DNA from: an uncultured Lactobacillus sp.
GTDB taxonomy: Bacteria; Bacillota; Bacilli; Lactobacillales; Lactobacillaceae
DNA: 64,000 nt
Direction of reading: 5' to 3'
Assembly: GCA_947565635.1 (NCBI GenBank)
Contig: CANOGU010000007.1
Span: forward strand, 1 to 64,000
The translations under genes were made by a program, and so were the position numbers. The notes below the pieces were generated by a model, which worked only from the letters and a program-made list of their open reading frames with translations, was not told the origin of the DNA and made no database searches. Below, in pieces: positions 44,867-53,950 of this stretch. The first letter of the stretch is position 1. Each line of letters opens with the position of its first letter.

Positions 44867-47389
44867 CTATAATTCTTCAATATTTATCTCAATATCTTTA
44901 TATCTATAATCATACCCTTTACGTGATCCTTTTGAGTAAATATCGTAAATCACTTTTTGACTTATGTTCATTGGAATCGGCAAACTATTTTTCAATTGTG
45001 CTGATTCTAACAATTCATAATCTTTTTGTTTAAAAATATATCCAATTCCGTTATCATTACCGGAGACACTTATAAAATCATAAAATATTCTATATATATT
45101 ATCTTTTTTAGCTATAGCTTTAAGATAGGTCGCGATTATTTCTTTTTTATCTCCTTCTATTCCTCTATATAATTTCCGTATTAATCTTGGTTTATAGTAC
45201 TTATCATTATATAAATTAATGGAGTCTTTAATAGCATCTATACACATTCTTCTCCATATTGAATATGCAACTTTATGTATTTTCTTAATGTCTTTACTAA
45301 AAGTGTGTAAATCATCAAATACATCAATTAATTCATAATTATTATGATATTTTTCCAATAATTTAGAAATTTTTTCTTTTGGTGTATCCCTTAATAAACT
45401 AATACATATTGAAGCTGCGATATTGCGTGGTGATAATCCAACCGCTTCCACATCCTCAGGCACTTTCTCCCTATTATCTAATATTACTTTACATAGAGCT
45501 AATCCTGTTTTACTATTAAATTCATTTTCATACATAGAAAATAAATGAATACTCTCAGAAACCTTTGCTTTACTATCTTCAAATATTTCTTTTTCCAAAT
45601 TTTCAATTTGTTTTCTATTCGTTTTTTCTTTTAATTTATCTACAATAACTTTTAATTTTTTGTTTTTACCTACTACAAAGTCTTTTCTTAACGAAAAATA
45701 CAAATCAAAATTATATCCATCGTAAATTCTATTATTCATTCTACCTTCATTAGAATTATTATTTACCCGCAAATGTCCATTTCCAATTTGACATTGTTTA
45801 ACAAAAGGAAATAATACTTCTAAAATCGGTAGCCAACTTGAATACTTATCTTTTAAAACATTAGAATAAAGATCATATATTTTACTTATCAATTGTTTTG
45901 GATTAAATACATCAGAAATATCTAACCCACTATTCTCCGAAACAAATAACTTTGGATTTTCTTTAATTAATTGAAATAAATCAGGTTGTTTAAACGATAT
46001 ATACTCAATCAATAATAAATCATTTCTATTTAAATTAATATCAGGAGAAAAGGCAATATAACATGTTGAATTCAAAAAACGTATAAATTCTCTAGGATTA
46101 TCAATACTCTTTATGATCAATTGAAAAGCGGAATCTAAATTATTAACTTCTTTATCTGAAACATTATATATTCTAGCTAAATTAATCAAACAGCTTCTAT
46201 AAATTTTTTGCACACTATTTTCTGATACTTTAGGTACCTGTAATTCTAAATTAATTACTTTTTCTGCAAAAGAAGTATTTAATTTATTATCGTCTTGTAA
46301 TATTTTTTCTAATCTACTTCTATCATAGAGCAATACAAATATTACATTAGGAAGATTGAACAAAGATCCTAACATTTTGAGAAGAAATCTAATTTGTGCG
46401 CTTGTAGCTCTATCCAAATCATCAATAAACAGCACATATTTTTTATCACTACTTAAAATCAAGTTTTTTAGATTAGCTTGCCATTTTTCTATGTTTTCTT
46501 GATTAATATCCTTCTCAAGTACTTTGCTCAACGACTTTCCTACAGTTGGAATTTCAACCACATATCTTGAAACCTCCCGTACCTGTTTTCTGATTTTCCG
46601 CGAACTGTAATTAATCCCTAAAGCATTTAACAGTGCATCATAGAATGAATTTAATAAAACAGCCTCTGAGCCAGAAATCCATGGATTGAGTCCCTTAATA
46701 ATCTTAATATCTGAATTTTGCACTGCTAGCTGTTTACGAACAATATTTGTAACAGTAGTTTTTCCTGAACCCCAAGGACCTGATAATCCGATAACGAAAG
46801 AATCTTGTTTTGAAAAGTTCTGACAGATTGATTTATATAGGAGTGTAATTATACTGTCTCGACCTAACAAATCATCTTTTACTGCTCTATCCTTAATAAA
46901 TATTGGCAAACTTACATTTAAATTATTTTTATATAAGTCCTTCAATTCTACCAAATGGCATTCTTCATCATTTTTTAGTCTCTTTAAAATCGCTTGTTGC
47001 AAACATATTATTCTATAAATACCTATCGACAAAGAAAGCAAAGCAAGAAGAAGTACTCCTACAAACTTCCATGAGAAATACTGTTTGGTAATTAAGAGAT
47101 ATAATCCATATCCTAGATCGCTTATAACAATATACAGATTAATATCATCTAATGCATTTATGCTATTTATTTTAAATAAAAGTAGAATTTTATTATTTAT
47201 TACAAACCAAAATGATATCAATATCCCAATGACTACGGTACTTACCCATAACTCTGCCGTTACTCTTCCTGTTGGATTCAAGTAATCAATTATTATCAGC
47301 AAATATATGGAAATTAAAGATACGTACATAATATTTGTTTGTTGTAATTCAGTAAATAACTCTCTAAAAATACTTTTTTCTTTTCCCAT
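44867..47389 (-). CDS. KAP-family P-loop NTPase with N-terminal membrane helices
   Basis: 840 residues. Four hydrophobic segments lie in residues about 18-130. The P-loop domain has GLSGPWGSGKTTVTNIV near 200, Walker B YVLFIDDLDRATSAQIRFL near 315 and VIFVLLYDRSRLEKIL near 350. A large charged C-terminal region follows (about 480-840). The membrane insertion and Walker B pattern IDDLDR match the KAP NTPases, several of which act in phage exclusion or other defence. AAGGAG precedes the ATG. The gene sits alone among defence and mobile genes; its biochemical role here is not known. Confidence 0.8.
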   Translation of the reverse strand: MGKEKSIFRELFTELQQTNIMYVSLISIYLLIIIDYLNPTGRVTAELWVSTVVIGILISFWFVINNKILLLFKINSINALDDINLYIVISDLGYGLYLLITKQYFSWKFVGVLLLALLSLSIGIYRIICLQQAILKRLKNDEECHLVELKDLYKNNLNVSLPIFIKDRAVKDDLLGRDSIITLLYKSICQNFSKQDSFVIGLSGPWGSGKTTVTNIVRKQLAVQNSDIKIIKGLNPWISGSEAVLLNSFYDALLNALGINYSSRKIRKQVREVSRYVVEIPTVGKSLSKVLEKDINQENIEKWQANLKNLILSSDKKYVLFIDDLDRATSAQIRFLLKMLGSLFNLPNVIFVLLYDRSRLEKILQDDNKLNTSFAEKVINLELQVPKVSENSVQKIYRSCLINLARIYNVSDKEVNNLDSAFQLIIKSIDNPREFIRFLNSTCYIAFSPDINLNRNDLLLIEYISFKQPDLFQLIKENPKLFVSENSGLDISDVFNPKQLISKIYDLYSNVLKDKYSSWLPILEVLFPFVKQCQIGNGHLRVNNNSNEGRMNNRIYDGYNFDLYFSLRKDFVVGKNKKLKVIVDKLKEKTNRKQIENLEKEIFEDSKAKVSESIHLFSMYENEFNSKTGLALCKVILDNREKVPEDVEAVGLSPRNIAASICISLLRDTPKEKISKLLEKYHNNYELIDVFDDLHTFSKDIKKIHKVAYSIWRRMCIDAIKDSINLYNDKYYKPRLIRKLYRGIEGDKKEIIATYLKAIAKKDNIYRIFYDFISVSGNDNGIGYIFKQKDYELLESAQLKNSLPIPMNISQKVIYDIYSKGSRKGYDYRYKDIEINIEEL

Positions 47390-47822
47390 GTTTCTCCTTA
47401 AATATCATATAAACCATATCTAAAATCTCGCTAATATATTAAATAGTTTTCTAAGGACATAATTGAACTGCTATCTAATATTATAGATAAAAATCTAATT
47501 ATTTTATTAAACAAGTATATAATAGCAAGACTCGTAAGAATAAGCATTACCTAATATTTTCCTATACTCTTCTAAATATTAAGTCGAATAATTATTCCAC
47601 CTCTATCGATTGCCTTACTGCTGTTAGGACCCGTAAACTCAACAATTCAGTTAACAAATTTTTATAGCTATTCTAATTTTTCTTTTAATTAGAATTAGAC
47701 TTGAAGAAAATATTGTAAAAGAAAAAGAGCCAAACAATTATTTTCTAATTGCCTAGCTCTCTTTATAAACTATTCATCAACAGGATTTGACAAACAGCCA
47801 TTTATATGAATGAAAATTAAGA
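47390..47822. other. Intergenic region holding the 3' end of a lost ISL3 element
   Basis: Apart from the relic at 47681-47799 and the terminator within it, nothing was recognised between the KAP gene and the PIN toxin gene. Confidence 0.6.
47681..47799 (+). mobile_element. ISL3-family relic: transposase C-terminus and right end
   Basis: 29 bases (47681-47709) are identical to the end of the ISL3 transposase relic at 53849-53877 and encode LLIRIRLEE. They are followed by a terminator hairpin (AAAGAGC / GCTCT, 47724-47763) and then TATTCATCAACAGGA (47771-47785), the inverse of TCCTGTTGATGAATA at the left end of the other relic (52562-52576). The end reads TTTGACAAACAGCC. Only the tail of the element is left. 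Confidence 0.7.
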
Positions 47823-48374
47823 TTAAATAGTTAAATTCAACTTTTTTTCTAGTTCAAAAAGGGAGATACAAGTGATACCAAAATGACGGGCAATATCTGG
47901 AATCTTAGGCTCATGGCCCATCGGCCCTCCATTTCCTTTCCAATTCCATCTATTATTTTTATCATAGGCAAATTGACCACTTCCCTTTTCAAATGTTACG
48001 ATTTGATAATTGTATTTAATAGCAATTGCTATTAACAGAGGATCAGCTTTACCTATTTTTTTCCATTCATTTATACTACTTGATTTATATGCACCGCAAT
48101 CTTGAATGTATTTAATAACCTTCCCATATTCGGCCCAAATTAAAGGGTCTTGATTTTCATCATAAATTACTGAAACTAAATTTTTCTGTGACCATTGAGC
48201 TAAATTCGGATCTACATTAATTTCATTACTTACACATTTCGGTACAATTAATAAACTATTGGTTTTATTTATTTCCTTTCCAAACCACTCCCAAAAAGAG
48301 GGAAAAATTTTAAAACCATAATATCGCTTCATTGGCTCAATAAAACAATTACTATCTAAGAGATACTTGGTCAT
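47823..48374 (-). CDS. PIN-domain (DUF4411) toxin candidate
   Basis: 183-residue protein beginning MTKYLLDSNCFIEPMKRYYG, with the first acidic residue of a PIN-like nuclease site in LLDSNCFIEP. WKKIGKADPLLIAIAIKY and IVTFEKGSG supply the later acidic positions. The DUF4411 family is the usual partner of ImmA/IrrE-type antitoxins, and the genes overlap by 4 bp (ATGA). RNase activity is predicted from fold only. Confidence 0.78.
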   Translation of the reverse strand: MTKYLLDSNCFIEPMKRYYGFKIFPSFWEWFGKEINKTNSLLIVPKCVSNEINVDPNLAQWSQKNLVSVIYDENQDPLIWAEYGKVIKYIQDCGAYKSSSINEWKKIGKADPLLIAIAIKYNYQIVTFEKGSGQFAYDKNNRWNWKGNGGPMGHEPKIPDIARHFGITCISLFELEKKLNLTI

Positions 48375-49546
48375 TTATTTTTCTCCTCCACTCTAGCCTT
48401 TAATTCATTGTAAGCGTGCATATTCTTCACATTTAACAAATTAAATGCATCTAAATAGGTTGTATCTCCCTGATCCGTACTATTAATCACAGCAGACGCA
48501 AAATTATGATCTAATTTATACGCCAACGTGTCATAGAAATTAGGACCTCCAGTATGAGATGACTTAACTATAAATTGTGAAGTTTCTTTGTTAATTTCAT
48601 TAACTAATTCTTGAGAAATCAATTTATAATTTTTAGCTGTTATTGCCGTTGCCATAGGACTTGCTTTGAATTTTTTAGCTATTTTATAAATTTTTTCAAA
48701 ATCTGAGTTTCTAATACTATCCCAGTATCTAATAAAATATTTTTTATTAAATATAATGGATTCAGCTATTTTATTTACCCGCTGTTCAAATTTTTTATTT
48801 AGATATTTTGGGTCAGTTTGAAAATTATAATTAAATAATTCAGTTTTGCCATACCACAGATGTACTAATTCATGAACTAAAGAAAATAATCTCGCATTTT
48901 TGCTATCTTTGGTATTGATAAAAATTAAAGGAGCATATCTTTTAATTAATACAAATGCTCTAAATTCATTAATATTTAAGCCATCTCTTGTATTATTTCC
49001 AACAAAACTGCTCGTCTCTACTACTATCCCATGACTAGTAATTATAGTTCTAAGATAATTGAATGCATTTTGATTAGATTTAAGTTGAATATTCCAATCT
49101 TCTTTTAGATTAAAAAATTTCAAAATTTGTTTGGCGATTTCTTCCGAAGATTGTTGACTCTTATGCTTTCCCATTCCTACAAACAAAATTGGAGAATATC
49201 CTTCTCTTATTCTATAATCTTCAAGCCAATCTGACCTCATCTCCATAGAATCAATCATTTTTAACAATTCACTACTAACTTTTGTTACTTCGTCATTATT
49301 AATAGTTCGAAACTTAAGTAATGGAATCTCTTCCACAGGAGGATCTGACAAAAAGAAGTTTCCAAAAGGAATTTGAGACTTTTTACTGAGAACTTGTAAC
49401 TGATGAATAGTGGGAGTTTTTTCTCCTTTCATCCACACTTTAATTTTATCAATCCAATCAACACCTAGTTTATCATCAGCAATCTGTAAAACCCATTTTA
49501 AAATTTTGTTATTGACTTTAAATTTTGCAGTTACCAATACTCCCAC
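48371..49546 (-). CDS. ImmA/IrrE-type metallopeptidase antitoxin with HTH
   Basis: About 391 residues. The N-terminal half resembles an XRE-type helix-turn-helix (about 30-65, MKGEKTPTIHQLQVLSKKSQIP). The C-terminal M78-like domain has LFSLVHELVHLWYGKTE near 225, with the HExxH zinc motif. Such proteins are the antitoxins of PIN/DUF4411 toxins. The frame opens with GTG at 49546, and a TTG three codons later is an alternative. Direct repeats in the promoter (49581-49612) suggest autoregulation. Confidence 0.75.
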   Translation of the reverse strand: MGVLVTAKFKVNNKILKWVLQIADDKLGVDWIDKIKVWMKGEKTPTIHQLQVLSKKSQIPFGNFFLSDPPVEEIPLLKFRTINNDEVTKVSSELLKMIDSMEMRSDWLEDYRIREGYSPILFVGMGKHKSQQSSEEIAKQILKFFNLKEDWNIQLKSNQNAFNYLRTIITSHGIVVETSSFVGNNTRDGLNINEFRAFVLIKRYAPLIFINTKDSKNARLFSLVHELVHLWYGKTELFNYNFQTDPKYLNKKFEQRVNKIAESIIFNKKYFIRYWDSIRNSDFEKIYKIAKKFKASPMATAITAKNYKLISQELVNEINKETSQFIVKSSHTGGPNFYDTLAYKLDHNFASAVINSTDQGDTTYLDAFNLLNVKNMHAYNELKARVEEKNK

Positions 49547-49580
49547 CTTCTTTACCTTTAAATGTATAGATTTATCCGAA

Positions 49581-49612
49581 AATTATACATCGAAGTTCCA
49601 TTAATTATACAT
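49581..49612 (-). promoter_or_regulatory. Direct repeats in the antitoxin promoter (candidate operator)
   Basis: ATGTATAATT occurs twice on the minus strand (49590-49581 and 49612-49603), 22 bp apart, or two helical turns. Each copy contains a TATAAT box, and a third, inverted ATCTATACAT lies at 49571-49562. This is the usual layout for self-repression by an HTH antitoxin. Confidence 0.45.
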
Positions 49613-49659
49613 TGTATCATTCATAAATAACTTAACATTATAAATATTACATTAAAAAC

Positions 49660-49710
49660 TATAAAATAGTTTATACACAAAAAAATCCTTTTTCTATAAA
49701 CTATTTTATA
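49660..49710. repeat. Perfect 16-bp inverted repeat
   Basis: TATAAAATAGTTTATA (49660-49675) and TATAAACTATTTTATA (49695-49710) are exact complements around a 19-nt loop. It lies between the antitoxin gene and the gene at 49797; either an AU-only terminator or a protein site. Confidence 0.7.
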
Positions 49711-49796
49711 AAATTTTATCACCTTACAAATTCTTCAGCTATTAAGAATGCAATAGTTATTATTTTTAATAACTTTATTTTTATAATTAAATTGTA

Positions 49797-50759
49797 TCAT
49801 GAATCACCATCTAGATATATTCCATAAAAATACGGAACTTGTTCTGAATCTACATATAGTACATAAATAAATTGATCTATTATATCTAAATTATTTTCAT
49901 CTATACTTACCAAATTACTAGATCCTTTTTCTCCAGAATCTAATTTTTGCCAACTGTTATCTATACGAAGATAATCTCCTAATAAGTTAGGTTTATTATT
50001 GACTCTATGTTCTCTATTAATCTTTCTAAGAGTATCACTAGATACAATGCCAACAAATTTAAATGTTCCAGCTCTTCCTCCAGTATTATTACACCATATC
50101 TCTAAAACAATTCTTTTTTCTACAATTATACTTACATAATTAGAATGAAGCATTGAGGTAGGACTATTTACAATAATAGATAAATTAGGATGTTTTGAAT
50201 TAAAATATGTCACTATTGCGATACTTCCGGTAAAAAGCGGAAAGAAAAAAGAAGGTATATCATATTCTGAAATTTCCCAATAAAAGTTTGAATTGTATTT
50301 ATATATTTCACTTAATAAATAAGGCCACCCCACCACACACATAATAAAAGGTAATATTAGTCCAATTACAACAAAAAATTGAACTGAGCGTTTTTTCCTA
50401 GGAAGCGTAAATTTGAAATCTATCCATTTTCTACCTTTAGGTAAAATCCATAGATAATTTACTGTGGCTATAAGGATACTAAAAAAGATTAATACCCCTA
50501 ATATTGGATAAGTATATGCATCTAGTGATTGCCTATTTTCAAGACTTGTATGTTGATAAATTTTTACAATCATAATAATTAGAAAATATAAGGCAATTAC
50601 TCCGATATATATAGAAACAACAAAATCAAATGTTCTATTCCAAAAATTTGTACTCACTATCAAGCTTTTGTTTTTTATTATCCAGTTTTTAATTGTAACA
50701 ATTAAAAACTTATCTAAAATTTTATATTGATCAAAATATTTTTCCATTTTTCTGTCCAT
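49797..50759 (-). CDS. Hypothetical membrane protein with C-terminal beta domain
   Basis: About 320 residues, start MDRKMEKYFDQYKIL at ATG 50759 (in-frame GTG codons lie upstream). Four membrane helices (about 45-70, 88-112, 128-155 and 172-188) are followed by a soluble domain (about 195-320) containing EIWCNNTGGRAGTFKFVGIV, WQKLDSGEKGS and YVLYVDSEQVPYFYG. That domain pattern recurs in the protein at 51408. No known family was recognised. AT-rich; in the accessory island. Confidence 0.6.
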   Translation of the reverse strand: MDRKMEKYFDQYKILDKFLIVTIKNWIIKNKSLIVSTNFWNRTFDFVVSIYIGVIALYFLIIMIVKIYQHTSLENRQSLDAYTYPILGVLIFFSILIATVNYLWILPKGRKWIDFKFTLPRKKRSVQFFVVIGLILPFIMCVVGWPYLLSEIYKYNSNFYWEISEYDIPSFFFPLFTGSIAIVTYFNSKHPNLSIIVNSPTSMLHSNYVSIIVEKRIVLEIWCNNTGGRAGTFKFVGIVSSDTLRKINREHRVNNKPNLLGDYLRIDNSWQKLDSGEKGSSNLVSIDENNLDIIDQFIYVLYVDSEQVPYFYGIYLDGDS

Positions 50760-51407
50760 CACCACAATCTTCCAAGATGTATTTATTGCAAGATAACGAA
50801 GTATAAAAGAACAAATTAAATAAATACTTCTTTCGACAAATTAAGCAAAATCTGAATCCTTATTATCTTGTATTATAATGAGTCTGTATATAAAGCACAT
50901 GTACCAAAGTTTTAGATTCAGAGAGGAAGCTAAACTAATATCCTATGCTTACCTTTCTACAGGCTATTAGTTCTAACTACACTCGTACTATATTTCTCAT
51001 GAAAGTTTGTACTTCATTTCTTCTCATACTAAAAAACATATTATTATGAAATTTAGAAAACAAAGAATGCTTTAATCATGATAACAACGAGGCACTCTAT
51101 TGCTGTTAGTAAAGAGATCTTTATTTAAATGTAGTTTTCTATTCATTCTCCTACTAAAAACGACTATTTTATGGTTAACATGATTTTTTTCTTATACTAT
51201 CTTAAATATCTTAGTATCTGCTTTTTGAGGTTCTACTATAACTGTGATCATATTCCGGCAGCTTTTGATAATTTTAATTGAGTTGACAAAAAATGTACTC
51301 TATTTACTTAGGTGGTAACGATCTACATTGAGTTATAAAAATACTCAGCAGTCACTTTAAGCCTAATATATTAATTGCTAGCTCAAATGCTTACTAGATT
51401 TTTTAAT
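50760..51407. other. 650-bp gene-free AT-rich region
   Basis: No reading frame of note. The right end (51379-51406) resembles part of the ISL3 transposase gene at 53384-53412 (CAAATGCTTACT-GAT-TTTTAAT), so this gap is probably decayed insertion-sequence DNA. Nothing else was recognised. Confidence 0.5.
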
Positions 51408-52169
51408 TTAAATTTGAAACTTTTTAGTCCAATAGTTTCCCCCAATGTCTTTAAATACAATTACCCAATTTTTTTGTCTTACTAAATCATTTAAGTACGT
51501 TGTTCTTAATCTTTTTATATCTATTCTATAAAACTCACTTTCCTCATTTTTACCAATTGTTTTGTAATCTTTCTTTTGCGGTACCTTATCTATTTCTTTA
51601 GTGTCATTCAAAAACAAAACTTGATTTTCAGTAATTTCACCACTGTTTAACTTTTTCCAGTCTTCCTCAATACATATTCCTTTATAGAAGAGTTTCACAT
51701 CTTTGTTGCATCTATTAATAGCATAAACAGTCAGTAAATTTGAATCACATTTATAATATTTTACTAAATCTTTTTCTTCAATTACGTAATCCCCATCTAA
51801 AATAATTTCAATTGTCTTAGGGTTGTAAGTGAATAAAATAGTTCCTATGCTTAAAATAGAACTAATACCAATCCAATTTTTAAGATCAACAGAATATTGA
51901 TGGGGTAATACAATTAAAAAACCTACAAGCCAAAGAAAAAGACTAGCTATTAAAATACGATAATTTTCTATTTTACTCTTATAGGTTTCTATTTCTTTTT
52001 TTGTTCTTTCAATATAGCTAATAACAAGTATTAATAAAACCGATACTACTTCTATACTTATACCTAAATATTTAAAATATTTTGGATGAATTGAACAAGC
52101 TATTATATAAACTAACAGACAGCTTAGACAAATATTTTCTAAATTAACAAGATTTTTTAACTTCTTCAC
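51408..52169 (-). CDS. Hypothetical membrane protein with C-terminal beta domain
   Basis: 253 residues from a GTG start (GTGAAGAAG, AAGGA upstream). Four membrane helices (about 12-28, 32-50, 68-85 and 92-112) precede a soluble domain (about 115-253) with LLTVYAINRCNKDVKLFYKGI, DWKKLNSGE and WVIVFKDIGGNYWTKKF. The order and spacing of these three elements match those of the protein at 49797. Family unknown. Confidence 0.6.
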   Translation of the reverse strand: MKKLKNLVNLENICLSCLLVYIIACSIHPKYFKYLGISIEVVSVLLILVISYIERTKKEIETYKSKIENYRILIASLFLWLVGFLIVLPHQYSVDLKNWIGISSILSIGTILFTYNPKTIEIILDGDYVIEEKDLVKYYKCDSNLLTVYAINRCNKDVKLFYKGICIEEDWKKLNSGEITENQVLFLNDTKEIDKVPQKKDYKTIGKNEESEFYRIDIKRLRTTYLNDLVRQKNWVIVFKDIGGNYWTKKFQI

Positions 52170-52547
52170 TATTTAATCATTCCTTTCAATTTACTTTTTA
52201 ACATTACATCAATAATTAATAATTTTAGCTTTAAGTCATATACTTAGTAACATAATGATACAATAGAAAAAATGAGGAGAAAATAAAATTTGCTATAATC
52301 CTACTTTAGCAGACAGTATAAATAGAGTTGAAGAAACTTTTCTAGTTTGCCCTTTTATTACACAACACGTATCAAACCGAATACGGTATTACATTTTAAC
52401 TCACTAACAAGTTAAATAATATTCTAGCGGATCGATCAAGTCTGATCGTTTCACTTTATTTATTCCTAATAATTTCAGGTTGAGCATCCAGTTTATAAGC
52501 GTCAAAAACTGAAATGTGTTGAAAAAACTGTCTAGCTTTGATACAGT
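52170..52547. other. Gene-free region
   Basis: Upstream region of the GTG-started membrane protein (possible TTGTAT box near 52260 on the minus strand) and AT-rich DNA up to the ISL3 relic. No gene or known element was recognised. Confidence 0.4.
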
Positions 52548-53878
52548 AGTTCCATAATTTTTCCTGTTGATGAATATCTATGATATTCTATCGGCAGGAT
52601 CTTTTTACGTAAAAAAAGAGGCCATAGTCCTCTCTTACTTAAAATCCTTCTTCGACCAATTCAATTAAGTGTATGGAGATTCAAACTATGTCCTCTTTAA
52701 ATGATTAAATTAAATTTACTCTTGATATTGAAGATAAAAACATTATTTTTTCTGATTATTCAAATGAAAATATTAACGGTAAGATTTACAAAATATATTT
52801 AGCTGAGCTTATCCACCCTGCTTGTCCTTATTGTCGTTCTACTAATCTTAAACATAACAGTCATTATGTTTCTAACGTTCGTTTCATTACTGCTGATGCT
52901 AGTAAGCACGTTACTATCAGATTAAGAAAACAACATGTTCTTTGCAATGACTGTTTAAAAGATCTATGGCTCAATCTAATCTGGTTAATAAATACTGTCA
53001 TATCTCTAAAAACTTAAAGTCCTTTCTGCTCACCGTTCTATGACGAGTATTGCAAGAGAACATAACTTATCAGTTAATACTGTTCAAAGAGTCTTAAAAT
53101 CCTATTCTGCTAAATTTTATGATGACTTTGATCGTTTACCGGAACATTTAACTTTTGATGAATTTAAGGACGTAGGCAAAAAGCTTCCCTTTATTTGTCT
53201 AGATGGTGATACCCACAAAGTTGTTCAAATTCTTAGGACTCGTTTCAAGCCTGATATTCTGCGCTGTTTTAACCATTACTCTGCAGGCTCGAGCAATGGT
53301 TAAAACTGTCACTATGGATCTTAATTGTTATTGTTGCTAGAGAATTATTTCCAAATGCTTAGATAGTTATTGATCGTTTCCATATGGTTCAAATGCTTAC
53401 TCGATCTTTTAATATTTTCAGAGTTCAGATCATGAAACAATTCAATAAACGAAGCCGTGAATATAAACTTTTAAAATCTCCTTGGAAGCTATCTCATGAA
53501 ATATGGCAAGCTTAATAAGACTACTCCTTATTACGACTGACAGTTTAAGGACTGTCTAACACAAGAGCATATTGTCTTAGACGGTTTAGATTGTGATCAA
53601 ACTTTGGAAAATACTTATTGGATTATGCAAGACTTTATGGCTGCTATTCAGAATAAAGATGAAAAGAAAGTTATTCACTTACTTCATTCAAAACAAGCGG
53701 TTGGTAAAACTCTATTAATTTTTAAACGCAATTATTCTGGCGTCCTAAATGGTATTACCTCAACTTCTTCTAATCAGTGTCTGGGAGGAGTTTCCCATAA
53801 GATCAAATAAATTAAATGTACTGCTTATGGATATAGAAACTTTAGTCATCTTTTAATTAGAATTAGACTTGAAGAAAC
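52548..53878 (+). pseudogene. ISL3-family transposase relic with frameshifts and stops
   Basis: Pieces of one ISL3 transposase can be followed across frames. The zinc-ribbon N-terminus HPACPYCRSTNLKHNSH is near 52815 and VLCNDCLK near 52940. The HTH segment MTSIAREHNLSVNTVQRVL starts at 53040, the DDE region CLDGDTHK is near 53200, VIDRFHMVQMLTRSFN is near 53370, and HLLIRIRLEET ends at 53878. At least five frameshifts or stops interrupt it. The left end TCCTGTTGATGAATA (52562-52576) mirrors the right end of the relic at 47.8 kb. An AGAGG / CCTCT hairpin (52617-52634) precedes the gene. The right end is replaced by IS66. Confidence 0.8.
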
Positions 53879-53906
53879 GTAAGCGTCAAATAACCAAGTA
53901 TATTGA

Positions 53907-53937
53907 AAGACCGTCCTAGTTGTTCTAGGGCGGTCTT
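53907..53937. terminator. Terminator inside the IS66 left end
   Basis: AAGACCGTCCTAG / CTAGGGCGGTCTT stem between the inverted repeat and the tnpC stop. Confidence 0.75.
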
Positions 53938-53950
53938 CTTGCGATGTCTT

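Noticed and set aside
52496-52506. TAAGCGTCAAA, part of the IS66 end sequence
   Set aside because: Only 11 bases match and there is no partner end; chance or a very old trace.
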